Source: Entonaema liquescens
Taxonomy: Eukaryota; Ascomycota; Sordariomycetes; Xylariales; Xylariaceae
Direction: 5' to 3'
DNA: 64,000 nt
NCBI GenBank assembly: GCA_902805475.1
Contig: CADCSX010000001.1
Location: 2,852,001-2,916,000, forward strand
Both the position numbers and the translations under genes were made by a program. How positions within the stretch are numbered: position 1 is the stretch's first letter; every line of letters begins with the position of its first letter. This document shows positions 11,644-24,126 of the stretch, piece after piece. A model generated the notes under the pieces. It was not told the DNA's origin. It searched no databases and was given only the letters and a program-made list of their open reading frames with translations.

Positions 11644-12682
11644 TAGGACACATCCCAAAATGGCCCACCACACTACCACCAACCACCAACCACCAGCACC
11701 ACCTTGTACTAGAAATCGGAACTATCTCCACCTGGCAAATAAAAAAAAGGTTTGGGTTTTCATGTAGAAGAGAAGAATGCGATATCTAACTTGCCCCATC
11801 ATCTCATCTGTATAATTAGACGGGGAAAAGGGCCAAAAATACTAAGTTGGCCCACCTTCGCCCACGTTCTCGTTCTCTCGAAGGGTTACTAGTCACTAGT
11901 TGCTTATTCGTTCGGCGTGTTCTGTTCTAATATGCACGGAAGGGGGGCCGAGTCGGGAAACGCTTTTGAGGGCGCACAAATTTTGTACATAACAGCGCAA
12001 ACCATGCTACTCTTCTACTTTTTTTTCTTCCAGTATATTCAGCTGCATCTGTCTTATCTCATATGAAGGGGGGCAGCTTCTCCGGGGCGGTTTGTTTGTA
12101 CGGTGTATAGGTATAATACATACTGAGACCGTAAAGAGAATTGGAGGTGTAGGTTGGGCTCGGTGGATGGTGTGCTGGAACGGGCCAAGGTGGACTTGGA
12201 ACTGGGACTTGGACAGGTGGATGAAAGGTGGATAATGGTTTTTTATGCAGCGGTGGAGGAGGGTAGGGCGGACGGATGGGCAAGGCCAAGCTATCTATAC
12301 ATGCCTATACATATTACATACGTGTTCCGGCGTACCACTCTTTGGACTTTTCAGTCACAGATGCATCGATCGAATGACTAGTTGCTTTTGAAAATCGCTT
12401 CATGCAAGATCAATAACACCTTCCCGCTTGGGCGTAAATTAAAAAATAAAATAAAAAAATAAACTACTATCGCTCTTGGTGGTTACTAGTTACTGTAGTG
12501 CTTGGTGTGTGGTGTATAGTGTTAAAATATATGTAATTTGTGTAGTTAATTGTTTTGGGGGGGTATCTTCAAGCCCTATCCTCTCCATTTCTTGCGTGAG
12601 CTCCGCCTGCGTAGGGAATCGTAACTATCTATATGTACCTAGCCTAGCTGTGTAGGATGTAGGTACGCATTTATCTCGCTAG
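11644..12682. other. Convergent intergenic region between VPS1 and RNA1
   Basis: Both genes end toward this stretch, so it should hold their 3' ends and terminators. It has A/T-rich runs around 12436-12470. No supported gene; the frames at 12059-12381 are proline- or repeat-driven shadows on the two strands. Confidence 0.6.
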
Positions 12683-14042
12683 CTAGATCCCGGTCTGCGC
12701 CAGCTTCTTGGCCAACGCGTCGACGTCGTCGTCCTTGAGCTGCACCGTAGGCTGTTCTTGAGCCTCCTCGGCCTCCTTGACTAGCCTCTCGGCCTTCTCT
12801 TCCGTAGAGACTTCCTCCTCCTCTTCCTCTTCGTCCTCTTCTTCCTCCTCCTCATCCGAGTCCAGATCCTCGAGATCGCTTAAGCTGTCGACGCCCCAAG
12901 TGTCTTCGTCGATGATATCACCACCGTGCTTCTCTTTCCGCTCGTCGAGGAGCTCTTGTAGCGCTAGGATAGACTCGTCATCCTCTGAGAATTTGTTGCC
13001 ATTTAGCTCGATCCTTCTCAACGCCGGAAGACCGTCCTTGGCCGCCGATGCGAAGCCCTTAACGCCGACGGCTGTGATGTCGTTGTATTGTAGGCGAAGC
13101 GTCTCGAGTTTCTGGTTCTGACCCTTGGAGAGGGCATCGGCGAGGAGGACACCACCCTTGGCGCTAAGAAGCGAGTCGCCAATACCAAGCTCTTGTATAT
13201 CTTCCCATAGAGGAACAACCTTCGCTAATGCTCTTGCTCCTTAATAGTGAAAGTATTGTCTTGTAGGTCGAGAATTTTGAGTTTGGTGGCGTGGTTTAGA
13301 CCGGAAGTGAGCAATTGCTCAATCCCTTCCTGTCTGATACCATTCTGAACCATCTTCACTTCTTTAACCTTGTTATGAAGACTGAACGCCTTCGCCCAAG
13401 CAAGCATACTGCCATTCTCCAATCGGTTGCGACCACAGATGACGGTTTCTAGATCCGGAACGGTTTGACCGGCTTTCCTAGCTGCCTCCTTCTTTGCGTG
13501 AAGCTCCGAGAGCGCATCGGCGATAAGTATGCCGGCGTGAGGTCCTAATCCATTGTTGTTTAGGTATAGGTGCTGGAGCGGCACGTGGCTAGATAGGAAA
13601 GCAACTAAGGGCGCTTGGGTGTTGAGGCCGAAAGCATTGTCGTTAAGGTTGATAGTGTGAAGATTGGGCAAGTTAAGAATAGAGGTGAGCAGAGAGGAGA
13701 GGGCCTCGGGGATCTCGTTTAGCAGGCGACCCGTGAATATGTCAGCCAGGTTTGCGACCTGCATCGGCAGCGATATGCGTTAGTAAGACCTTTCTTTCTT
13801 TGTACTAGAATTTTGGTATATGATATATAATATCTCATATGTTTTACCTTTAGCGATTTCTTGGTGGCTAAGACTTCTCCGAGAAGCTTGCAGGCTTCCA
13901 CACCTAGAGTGTTTCCTAGAATGCGCACTTCCTCCACGTCGTCCATAGCCCTTAGCGGACCAATATGCGCCTCGAGATCCTGAGCCGTATCTAGCTTCAA
14001 GACTTTCCCCTCGAGGGAGAAGACTTTATTAGGCGCAGCCAT
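12683..14042 (-). CDS. Ran GTPase-activating protein RNA1 (one-base frame break)
   Basis: Leucine-rich-repeat RanGAP that stimulates GTP hydrolysis by Ran and so powers nuclear transport and spindle assembly. Exon 1 (14042-13848) and exon 2 (13758-12683) encode repeats such as LHTINLNDNAFG, LQHLYLNNNGLG and LETVICGRNRL, with the catalytic-type Asn/Arg motif. These are followed by the Glu/Asp-rich tail (about 12800-12870) typical of RNA1. At 13236-13245 the frame changes: upstream reads FTIK and then a stop, downstream continues ALAKVVPLWEDIQELG in another frame, and no GT-AG intron fits. One extra G would restore about 423 residues. RNA1 is essential in yeasts, so a sequence error is more likely than a dead gene. 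Confidence 0.92.
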
Positions 14043-15054
14043 CTTGACTTGAGCGTTGTAAGCGTAAGGAATAGCGACGAAATCTCTGGTGTTAGCTTTG
14101 TTTTGTTTTGTTGTTTTGATTTATGCCGATGCTTTGATGTAACAAAAAAAGAATGCGAAGCCTAGAATGGTGGGGGAGGGGCAATTGTTAGAGACATTAT
14201 GAGGCGTAGGTACAGTAACAACTTATCCTTTTACCTCATGTCGGCTGTCAAGGGCAACGGACCGGATAATTACCGGGTGGTACCAGATGGTGGTACCTAT
14301 GGCATGCAGTAAATTCAATGTTGACTTGCACATGCATGTGTTACATAGTATACCTTGTGCCTGCTGTGCTTGACCGTCCTTAGTAAGCTGTATCCACTAT
14401 ATATGTACATGTAGGCGCTTTATTTATGGGCCTCCCCAGCTAGACTTCCGTAGTCTAACTCTCGCGTGTCACATCGCGATTCTTATAATTCAAACTTCCA
14501 CAACTCTTACCGCCTAGTTATTTTAAAACACTTTCTCAGCTTTGTTCAAGATGGTTTTCTAGGGAATCATATGTTTCATAGTTCCAATCCTTCTGCCTTT
14601 ATCCTGTGTATCACGTTCACCAGCACGGCAAGCTGCCCTTAACAACCCAACCCTTCCTCAGCCTGCTCCGAAATCCAGTCTCATCACTTTATCCTGCCTC
14701 GGGATAGCCTTGACAGCTAACGTCTTAATTAATAACTCTCCCAACTCAATTTCCATGTTGCATTAGTAACTTACTTGCCTTCTCATGTTTTTCGCATCTC
14801 ACATACCTCTGAAGGAGCCACACTCTCATACGAAAGTGTGACGGGCCTTGAGAGAGTATATACCTATTCAATGGATAACTGCTTCCGATCTCAACCATTT
14901 CCGACAAGTGTTTATTGGCTTCTACGTAACCAGTTGCCAGCCGCGTCAATCTAGATTTCGGTACTAGCTGATACTGACCACACTAGGAACGGATTGTTTT
15001 CTGTCTTGAACTCTAGCAAATCGGTCAGTTCGCAAATCTCTTTGGCGAGAAGCC
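14043..15054. other. Divergent intergenic region between RNA1 and the F-box gene
   Basis: No supported gene. It should contain both promoters. A minus-strand frame at 14746-14949 has no protein features. Confidence 0.6.
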
Positions 15055-18000
15055 ATGGATCCCAGCAGGGGATCAGGAGGTGTGTTCAACCACTCGCTTG
15101 GTTCACAGACGGGGACAAATCAACATGCCTCAATTCCATCCCCGGCCGAGGATGACGAAATACCCCTTGATTCTAGCAGTGAAGACTCCGATATTTCCAT
15201 GTCTGATTCTGATTCTGAACCAGAGGACGTACATAATTCGTTAATTTCTACTGGTAGCGAACACAACCCGGCCCAAACCCAACATCTAGTTCATACTGCC
15301 CAGCACAGCCAGGATATCTCTAGGAAACGGAAATCCCAAGAGGCAGATAATACTCGTACAATTGCCCCAATCAAGAAAATAAAGCTAGACGGTGAGAGCT
15401 CTAACCAACCCTTGTCAACCGTGACTTGCCCGTTAGACAAATCTCTACTTCCTGCCGAAATATGGCATCGCATCTTCACTTTTACTCCCCCGAGAGCTCT
15501 GGGCAATTTGTTGTGCGTCAATAAGTTGTTCAGCGTATACCTCGATTCGTCATCTCCATACCGTTGTAAACTACCGCCGTCTCTTTCGCAATCCTCTTCT
15601 CGGTTTTTAAAACCCGATGCCATATGGCAACTTTCTAGGAGGCGTTTCTGGCCAAGAATGCCCACTCCACTGCAACAAAAGACTGAGCTTGATATGTGGC
15701 GTCTTGCTTGTGGACGAAGATGCCAGTTTTGTGGTAAAACCGATTCACTGTCGGCAAATTCATCCTATAATCAGAACAATCATAGACATCAACCAATCTG
15801 GCCGTTTGCGCTTCGGAGCTGTGAGTCTTGTCTTGTAGAGAAGACAATGAAGGTATGCGTATATCCCCCTAAACTAGAGGGATGGTATCTCATCATCTCA
15901 CCAGGAAATCGATTTGCTACTTTCTTCGACTCCCTCTTTACTGACGTCGGCTTTGCCTTTCACTTTTATCACCAATGAGAAGCGCATAATATCACCAGAT
16001 GCGTTTCAAAAAGGAGCAGTTCAACCAGATATGCAAGTAACCAAGATATACCTCTCCGAACACGTAGAGAAGCTCAAACAGGAGTTTTTTCTGCCAAATC
16101 AATGGGCGGAGCGACGGCCGAAGAGTGGCTGAAAGGCTTGGAGACTCGAGGGAAAGAGTTACTGAATGACTCTATGCGGTGGGAGAAGTGGATGTCGACT
16201 GGCGGGATAGTCCAAATGCAAACTCAGATGAATCCGGATAATACTCCAACTGTGGTTATTCCAAGCAATAAAGGGCAAGTTTCAGTAGATGCCTCATTCG
16301 CTCCTAAGGTTCTTCCGATTTCAAGCAGCGTAGCCGGACAACATACGTTTGATCTAGGTCATGTCCCCTCTATCGCAACAACGCCCCAATCTGCGCGTAC
16401 CCCTGAAGCCATTTCTCCACGTAAGTTAACACAGTTCAGTTTTCTCGATTATGACTGACATGATAGAAGATGTTCAAGGGACTGGTATGCCTTCGCTACC
16501 TACTAGTATCCAATCTAATGGGTCTCGGGCCCGGACTCGAGAGGAGGCGTTGGAGCTTAAAGCTGCTCGGCGCGCAGAAATTGAGCGACGTGCGATGGAA
16601 CTTGATCCGCCTTTACCGTCAAAGATTTTGGCACATATCCCCGCCTTTCAAGCGGCTATTCAAATCATCTCACCTCTTGATGACCACGCATGGGACCTGC
16701 TGAAGCCACGTTTGCTTGTGCAGAGAGCTGCTGCGGAACAGCGCGAACGACGTGAGCAAGGTGTTTCGTCCACTCAGTCCGGCTTTATCTCAGAGCAATC
16801 CGAAGATCATGATCAGACTGAGGAGAGTGTAATGATAGCTAAGCAGCTCATTGATAAGGCTTGGGATGACGTCCAGGAGCCGTTGCGTGCGCAAATATCT
16901 GCATTCGCGGACGAGATCATCCGTGATAACTGGGATAGTGGTCGAAAGGTTGATACGGAAAATAGCCCACAATTTGCCGCCGAGGTTCTTCTACATGTCC
17001 GTAAAAAGTTTTATGCCGAAATTGAAAAGGAGTCAGCTGCGGCGCGCGCTGCCGGCCGAGATCCCCTTGAGGACCCTCCAGAAGGGCCATTTACGCAAAA
17101 GCTCACTCTTGAGAACATGAAGTGGCTATTCGACGTAAAGATAAAGCCCCATACCGAGTCATACCGGAAGGATCTCTTCTTCTGCAACGGTTGCGAAATA
17201 AGTTTCAAGGCCTTTGGATTCGAAGGGGTTATTCAACACTATGCTGCCAAGCATACAGATGCTCTTAGTTTAGGTAGTATCGTGGTCCACTGGAGGGCTG
17301 AGTGGCCAGAGGTTCCTCCCTTTAAGCCTGAAGCTCGTGCCGCCAAAAACGCATCATCTATATCCTACGGAAATTTGCAGCCCCAGAGCGGCAACTATCC
17401 CTATCGTCGCAATACTGGTCCTTATTCCGCTGGTTCGAATATAACGCCTTTCCAGCCATCTCCATACGTTACTGGGCCTCCCAATTATGGGCACCTAGCA
17501 TATGGACCGGCAATACAACAGGCGACTCCATACAGTCACGGAAGCCCTTATATCCAAGGACCACAGGAATACGCCCCTCCTTATCCTCTTCATGTGCCAC
17601 CTTATAGTCCACACGGAGCCGCTTATACCAGCTCACACTTGCCCTTTTTTCCTGGAATGCTCACCGATTCGCCCACTTATCCTCCTACTACAACTCCCTA
17701 TCCTAACCATAGTTACAATGCACCTCAAAGTAATTCCCAAGTAAACCTCCCAAATCCCCACGGAAATTTCCTTGTTAGCAAATATCGTGCTGAGCTTGAA
17801 TATTTGGCCCGAACTTCGCGTGAACTCTGGACCTCCACAGCTGGTTTGAAAGAGCTTCCAGGAAATATCAGGGTACATGTCGTCATCTATCACTTGGTGC
17901 AAAGATTTCGGTCTAGGTTCTCTGAGAGTCCCCCATTGTCCATGTTCATTGACGGGCTCTCAAATAATAAGGATATGCGTCCAGTACGCAACGTCAATGG

Positions 18001-19686
18001 CCTGATGTGTAAAGCGTGCCATCTTAATCTGAGTAATGAAGCGCCAAATGAACAAGATCTCAAGGCATTTTCGTTGCCACAGCTGGTGAACCATTTTCAA
18101 CAAAGACATGTGGACCAACCGCAAGCAACGGGTATACCTTACCTGGACTGGGCGGTAAACATGGTGCACATACCGGACTTTTCTCCGCTATCTAGTCTTC
18201 AGTCCTTAGCGAATATAGATGGTCGGAAATCCTCATTGATACACAGTGCTTTCCCGTCAGCACATTATCCTAGCAGCTACCAACAAGGTGTATCTGCTGA
18301 TACCCGAGCCGATATTGGAACTGCAGCTTTGCCTATCCAGCAGCCGACTAGTAATGACCCTACATTGTTTTACCCTACACATAGGCATGATGAGGCCAAC
18401 TCTAGCATACAACAAGATCTCACGCGAATTATTACAGTAAGCCAGAAGCTAGATTTCGACCAACCGATGGCTACAGGCAGCCCTTCACCGGCAACACACC
18501 AGAAACTGCAACAGAGTGATTCCGGTCGGTCCTCTTCAGAGGCATGGCAGGGGGCCAATGCGGCAAGGACAAAGAAGCATGGGAAATACTCTACTAAAGA
18601 TCATCGGAAGACATCTAGCCATGGCTTCAAGAAGCGTAAGAGCGGTGTGCTAGATTCGTCGGCTAGAATTAGATCACAAGAGCCCAGTGAAGGAGACCTG
18701 GTCACTGAAGAAGAACGCCGACAGGAGGAAGAAATTCGGGCAATGTGGGCTGCAGACCGCAGGGAGACGGCACTTGTTACTTCTAAAACAGACCTACGGT
18801 CCAAATTGAAGAGCCCAACACTCCTAATGCAAAGTCGGGAACAGAAAGCCCAAGAAGTCGATATACTCTACCGGCTCAAAGACCTCGGTCGCCCACAGTT
18901 ATCCAAGAATATGAAGAAGATGATCTGATGGCTGGTTTGGAATCTCAGCTCAATCAACAGCAAGTATCAAGCGAGCGTCCTGACTATCGGTTGCAACATG
19001 ATAGAGACCTTCACCATGAGAGACAACGGCCTTACGGAGAATATGTCGATTCTGTCTCGCATATCTATCCTGATCAAAGCGCTTACGAGCGAGTTGCTTT
19101 GGGGTCCCCTGGACACGTTCGGCATGAATCGGTTCGTCGCATTGACCAATATGAGGAGACTGACCCCGGTCTCCATCCTATTAATCCGGCCCGTGGATCT
19201 GCGCGGAGTATAGCACCTCCAAGTGACACATTATATAGCCTACCTCGTCAAGAATACTACCAGACTTATGCCGACGACTCTCGAGCGCACCCACCCGTTC
19301 CAGAATATGCTACAGCTTACGAAGTCGTAAGGGTCCGAGATTCCTCTGGCGAGTACTTGGTCAAACGGCCGATTAGACTTGAGCGAGAATCCACCTACGC
19401 CGTATCCCATGATAGACCTACTACCCATGGTGATGCCGCGACACAACACAGAAGCTATGGAGATGATTATTCTGGCAGCCGATTAAGATATGAATCCGGC
19501 GTAAGGACCGACGTACCTCCACGACAGCCTACATACGAGAATGGATTCATAGAAGAAGATGGTACAGCCAAAAGAGCTTACGAATCATTCTCAGGTGGCG
19601 AGGTTACCAACTATGATAGCTATGACCCGAGATTTCCATCAGGTCCACCGAACTCTAGCATTAGACGGCAAACTCAATATCAGTAA
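15055..19686 (+). CDS. Large F-box and zinc-finger protein (two one-base frame breaks)
   Basis: Probably a substrate adaptor of an SCF-type ubiquitin ligase; the substrate is unknown. Exons are 15055-15852, 15905-16420 and 16467-19686. Residues 1-130 are acidic and disordered with a basic KRK/KKIK patch. An F-box-like LLPAEIWHRIFTF lies near 131-145. A CxxC pair (CQFC, near 223) is followed by CESC, suggesting a zinc site. C2H2-like fingers lie near 677-700 (CNGC...HYAAKH) and 952 (CKAC...HFQQRH), flanking a Pro/Tyr-rich linker. The C-terminus is rich in Tyr, Arg and Asp. The frame shifts at 16085-16090 (a T6 run) and 18892-18894 (a CCC run). One base added at each gives a continuous protein of about 1,511 residues. 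Confidence 0.8.
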
Positions 19687-20174
19687 CCGCAGTCCGAAAA
19701 TGAGGGTTAAGCACAAATACATCTAATGTTTGGTATTTACAGAAGAGCAATGATTCCAGACTAGTAACAATCCTCCAAGCAGCGTCTTAAGGATCTCCAA
19801 GCAAATGTGCTTAAGCTCAAGACGAAATCTATACAACTAGAAAATTCAAATACAAATATTATATGCACATCATATAGGAAGACTAAGACACCTTTCACAA
19901 ATTAGTGCGTGATGCTTGGCCATATTTGTTGTTCTTCATAGTGGTCTTGTCATGTGCTGGAAACGATGTCTTGTTATATTGAGTGGTTATTGTAATGACA
20001 GTGATGATGTGGAATATTCATTGCTGATTTATCTAACGCTTAACCCAGATACAAGATCTTTTTCTATTCTCATAGGCTCCTAGGTCGAATTGCTAGTCTT
20101 AACTGATAATTGCTCTACCTACCCCAGCCTACGCAAAATCCTATACTCTGCATTATCGCGCCTCTCATCCTCTT
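19687..20174. other. Convergent intergenic stretch
   Basis: This lies between the stop of the F-box gene and the stop of the minus-strand gene at 20175. Nothing beyond 3' flanking sequence was seen. Confidence 0.6.
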
Positions 20175-21233
20175 TTATGGCACCCCATATTCCTCCAAAA
20201 CCTCCCCCTCCAGCGCCTCTATGGCTTGTATCGCATCCGGGACGCCCAGCCAAGCGCACAGATTCCTCCCGGCGTCTAATACCTGCCACAAAGCCTGCTC
20301 GTCAGCGCCCCGCCACTCGTCCCACTCGCCCAGCGTCACGGTCTCCGCCCAGCGCATAAGTCGGCCCATGGTCTCGATGGCCAGGCGCTCGACGTTCAGG
20401 ACGTGCAGACGGTCGCGCTGGGACCCGGACCACAGCATGCTGCAGATGCTACTCGTGTTGAGAAGTAGCGAGGGCGTAGATGAGGGGATGGTGTGGTTGG
20501 GACTATGGCTATCACTGCCACTCCCGCCCTCATCGCTAGGTGCAGACCACCACCCCTGATCAGCGGTCCTGGCCCTCCGGTTCGCACTGTGTGTGTCGAG
20601 GTACGTCCGCGTGGCCTGCAGGGATGTGTCGTGGACGGCGCGGATCGTGGCGCAGATGTTCACGGCGCGCCCCGTGCTGTTGGTGTTGCTATTGGTGTTG
20701 CTGGGTATGCTGACGGTGCGGCCGGACGACGTGGCGAGGGAGAAGCTGCGGAAGTGGCTGTCTTCGGGCGTGGGCGCGGGGCCGGGAGCGGGATGATCGG
20801 CGTAAGGGGGAGATTCCGAGTTGTGCTCGGATGCCCCTGGAGACGGCCAGGGCGGTTGTTGGGTTAAGGCTGGGGGAGAGTGGGTGTCTGGCTCGGGCTT
20901 GAAGATGCTGTGGTTTGGTGATGGCTCTGCTGGAGCAAGCAGAAGGCGGGAATCATCATATAAGCGTTGTTGTTCGTCAAGGTCGTTTTTTATCTTGGGA
21001 AATCGGACACTTGGATGGACGGCATGGCATGAGCATTCCTCAGGTGATAACGGTAATAGTTTGGGGTTAATAACCTCCCATTCGGTGGAGGTGACTGGTA
21101 GGGACCTCGTGCCGGCCGCTTTCCTAGGTATTTCCGGCCTCATGGCTGGGTATTCTCGCGTAGGCGAAGTAGCAGGCGAATCTTGAGCCCTGCGGTAAAT
21201 AAAATCACTTGGTGAAGTTTTAGAATTTGGCAT
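20175..21233 (-). CDS. Uncharacterised Ser/Pro-rich fungal protein, 352 residues
   Basis: I do not recognise a named family. The single-exon frame has an ATG at 21233 and is GC-richer than its neighbours, which is why several other frames are also open here. The N-terminal two-thirds is Ser/Pro/Asn-rich with runs such as SNTNSNTNS. The C-terminal part is compact and helical-looking: SSICSMLWSGSQRDRLHVLN, LAIETMGRLMRWAETV and LWQVLDAGRNLCAWLGVP. This layout, a disordered region followed by a small helical module, is common for fungal regulatory proteins. The Asp, Arg and CSC content near residue 70 gives no clear metal site. No signal peptide is evident. Confidence 0.7.
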   Translation of the reverse strand: MPNSKTSPSDFIYRRAQDSPATSPTREYPAMRPEIPRKAAGTRSLPVTSTEWEVINPKLLPLSPEECSCHAVHPSVRFPKIKNDLDEQQRLYDDSRLLLAPAEPSPNHSIFKPEPDTHSPPALTQQPPWPSPGASEHNSESPPYADHPAPGPAPTPEDSHFRSFSLATSSGRTVSIPSNTNSNTNSTGRAVNICATIRAVHDTSLQATRTYLDTHSANRRARTADQGWWSAPSDEGGSGSDSHSPNHTIPSSTPSLLLNTSSICSMLWSGSQRDRLHVLNVERLAIETMGRLMRWAETVTLGEWDEWRGADEQALWQVLDAGRNLCAWLGVPDAIQAIEALEGEVLEEYGVP

Positions 21234-21476
21234 GATTGATATTTGGGAACTAGGAAATCAAACAGCATGGGGTTTAGTTGGTATAAATAGCACGGCGATA
21301 ATGGGGAGCAGTTAAGAGAACCGCAAGCTTCTAGAGGGCTATACGACTAAGGAATTTTCTAAGGGACTTTCGAGTTACTCCAGGAAGAGAAATGGGAAGA
21401 AACACGGAGCGGGCGGGAACAAAGCAATGGAGTTTAAGACACATCAATTTGATGCTGATGTTTATTATCTGTGAGT

Positions 21477-22695
21477 CTACGTGTGCCAGATGACAATTCT
21501 ACCATCAACGCCGCTTGCTTTGTAACTTGTTAGCATATCCACAAAATAGCCTCAGGCTTCGATGCGAGAGGAAAGACTTACTGCTGAACTTTGTGACGGC
21601 TCCACCATTGGACTCGTATACACGTACGGTCGAGATGGTGTTCTGGTGAACCGTCTTTAGTTGGGTGTCATCTTTGACCTTGCCTTTTAAGTCCATCTGC
21701 CTGAACATATTCAAGGCAGACTCTTCCCGGGCATCTCCTAAACCAGGTCTTCCCTTGGATTCCAAAGTGCCGCTTAGTTGCCAACCAGATGCGTCACCCC
21801 TGAATCTGAATGCTTCGCAATCGTATCCAGCTGCGATGATCTCGCTCTCGCCGTTCCAGATCAAGCTCATGAAAGGTAGAAGTTGGGTGTTGACGCTAAT
21901 GACAGCTCGGGGGGGCTGCTCAGGAGCGGTAGGATAGACGATCGTAATGCTGCTATCGTGGGCAGCGAACGCAAGAGCGTCACCACTCGGAGAGAATGCG
22001 ACAGAGTGCACCCAACCGGCAGAGTTGTTCAAGAACTCGCCGCAGACGGTGTTGAAAGGCAGACGCTCTCCCCAGACACTAGGCTCAGGACGAGCATCAA
22101 TGCCCTTGATGAAGCTCGAGAAGACTCTCGCGTGGGCATCGGTAGAGCCGGCAGCAAGCAGCACCGAGTTAGGGTGCCAGTTGACGGTAGTGATGGTGCT
22201 TCGAATAGGCTTCTTCAGGTGCTTAGAGACCCACCAGTCGTTCTCCTCTTCGAAGTAGCAGATGGCGATGACCCTATCGCCAGAGCCAACAGCGAACTTG
22301 GTCTCAGATGGAGACCAGCGAACGAAAGTAGCGGCTCGAGCAATTCTAAGAAGCACCAAAGTCGGCTTGTAGCCGGTAGGAGAAGGTTCCCAGACCAGGG
22401 CATTACGGTCTGTGCGAATATGTTAGAATAAATTCATACATGGATCTTAAATGGTAGATGAGGTAGATAGACCTTGGGAACATGTGACAATTCGACCGCT
22501 GCCTGGAGCAATATCGACACTGGTGATGGTCTTATCGTGACCTTTCAGTTCGTCTTTAAGTTTGAAGGAATCTCCAATTCTCCCGTATAATTCGATAGTA
22601 GAGTCCTTAGCAACGGCCAATGTCTGGCGGTCGGCCGAGAAAGAGTGGTCGGCAATGGGCCGATGGAAGAGGTGGTGAACCTCCGGGGTGGCCAT
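21477..22695 (-). CDS. Arp2/3 complex subunit ARPC1 (ARC40)
   Basis: WD40 subunit of the Arp2/3 complex, which nucleates branched actin at endocytic patches. Three exons (22695-22473, 22409-21582, 21517-21477) join in frame to about 363 residues, close to the usual ARPC1 length. Typical features are the N-terminus MATPEVHHLFHRPIADHSF, the repeat DRNALVWEP completed across intron 1, SGWVHSVAFSPSG-like repeat 4 (here AGWVHSVAFSPSGDALAF), and the final blade SGVDGRIVIWHT encoded by the 41-nt last exon. All junctions are GT-AG. It lies head to head with the RRM gene at 23254, sharing an upstream region of about 560 bases. Confidence 0.96.
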
Positions 22696-23253
22696 TTTGA
22701 TAGGTATATATTTCTCTTTCTTCTTTTTTAAAAGTATGTTTTTAATTTTTGCGCCTACCAGTGATAGGAGTATAGCTCTCTACTACCACGTCGAGGTAGA
22801 TAGTGTAGTGTCCTGAGTGGTTAGAATTTGGGAGTGAGAAAGGAGGTGTAAGTTAGCAACAAGCAGCAAAAGCAGCTAGAAATGCGAGGTGGCAGGGCAG
22901 CAGTAGTGGGGTGCAGCTGGGGGAGGGCTCCGCAGACGTGCGTCACCCAACTCGAAGCTAAAGCCACAATATCCCGCCAACTGTGGCAGACCAGATGTAC
23001 CTAATTGCACTTAGCTTAAGTAAGTACTTAACTTAACGTATCGCGGTATTGTGAGGCTCCTTCAGCCGTTTCTGCGTGGCTTGTCTTTTGCAATAATTCA
23101 ACACGACTTTCGAGATCATCAGGCAGCTTTCGAGCTTTACTATAGAAGCTCTAAGATTACCCACAACTAATACGGAGCTCGAAGCAGATCGAAATTGGTG
23201 ATTCAATACGTCTGTAAATATTTAATTATATTTAATAGACTAATATTTTCGCA
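22696..23253. other. Shared upstream region of ARC40 and the RRM gene
   Basis: No gene seen. The 560 bases carry two divergent promoters. A pyrimidine/purine-biased run lies just upstream of the ARC40 start, and AT-rich DNA precedes the RRM start. Confidence 0.6.
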
Positions 23254-24004
23254 ATGGCTACTACCGTCGCCGCACGCGGTCAACCACCGAAGACGGGCGG
23301 CAAGACACCTCCGATTCCACCAAATCAGACGTACGTTCTTGAGATTGCGCGACTAACCTATTGTATAAACCCCTATCTAACCCTGTTTCTAGGCTTTACG
23401 TTACGAACCTGCCTTCGAATAAGATAAACAAGACGGACCTGAAGACGGAGCTCTACATGCTATTCTCAACTTATGGTCCTGTACTTGACATCGTAGCTCT
23501 GAAGACTATGAAGATGCGTGGGCAGTCCCATGTCGTTTTTCGCGACGTACAAGCTGCGACTCAAGCATTAAGGGCTCTACAGGGTTTTAAATTTTTAGGA
23601 CTGGAACTTGTACGTAAACTTTTGCATTTTGCACCTATCTGCGTTAGGTCTATTTAACTAACGCGTCCCTATAGCGGATCGAGTATGCGAAGTCCAAATC
23701 AGATATCATCGCGAAATTAGACGGTACATACAAGCTCCCAGGATCAGCTGCTGCTAATGTCGAGATGACGGAAGCACAACAGAGCATCTTCAATGCTCCG
23801 GCGCCTGGTACTACTACTTCCAGCACACCCGCCGCAGCCTCTACCACTCACGGCCTTCCTGCGAAGCCTCCTCAGAGCTCCGACCATGCGATGACGGATG
23901 CAGACGGTCCTGATGCTCGCGGACAAAAACGAACTCGCGATGAAGAGGAGGAGGAAGATAGTGACGAAGATGTGGCGATGGAGGAGGATAGCGATGATGA
24001 ATGA
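23254..24004 (+). CDS. U1A/U2B''-type snRNP protein (single RRM)
   Basis: Spliceosomal RNA-binding protein of the U1A/U2B''/SNF family. Exons 23254-23330, 23393-23609 and 23675-24004 give about 207 residues. The RRM has RNP2 LYVTNLP and RNP1 RGQSHVVF. The stretch after it, RIEYAKSKSDIIAKLDGTY, is the family's characteristic C-terminal helix region. Only one RRM is present; the tail is Ala/Thr/Pro-rich and ends in an acidic run with KRTR just before it. With a single RRM it resembles the yeast U2B'' protein (Msl1) more than two-RRM animal U1A, but I cannot decide which snRNP it serves. Its stop is only 122 bases from the stop of ATG10 on the other strand. Confidence 0.92.
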
Positions 24005-24126
24005 AGACCTGCTAGTTTCAAACTCGCTAGATGAACGCCCTCAGGATAAAGCCTTCGTCTTAATATCACCGAATGTTTAGGCCATAGGGTGTGTCCCATC
24101 CCTCTTGCATACGGGTACCTGGAGCC

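Noticed and set aside
12777..13121. Plus-strand Ser-rich frame opposite RNA1
   Set aside because: It is the complement of the Glu/Asp codons of the RNA1 acidic tail; the LRR protein explains the sequence.
12683..19686. RNA1 and the F-box gene as pseudogenes
   Set aside because: Apart from single-base breaks at homopolymers the frames are long, conserved and free of other damage.
20090..21186. Several plus-strand frames opposite the gene at 20175-21233
   Set aside because: They arise from high GC in a minus-strand gene; the minus frame is the longest and has a coherent ATG-to-stop span.
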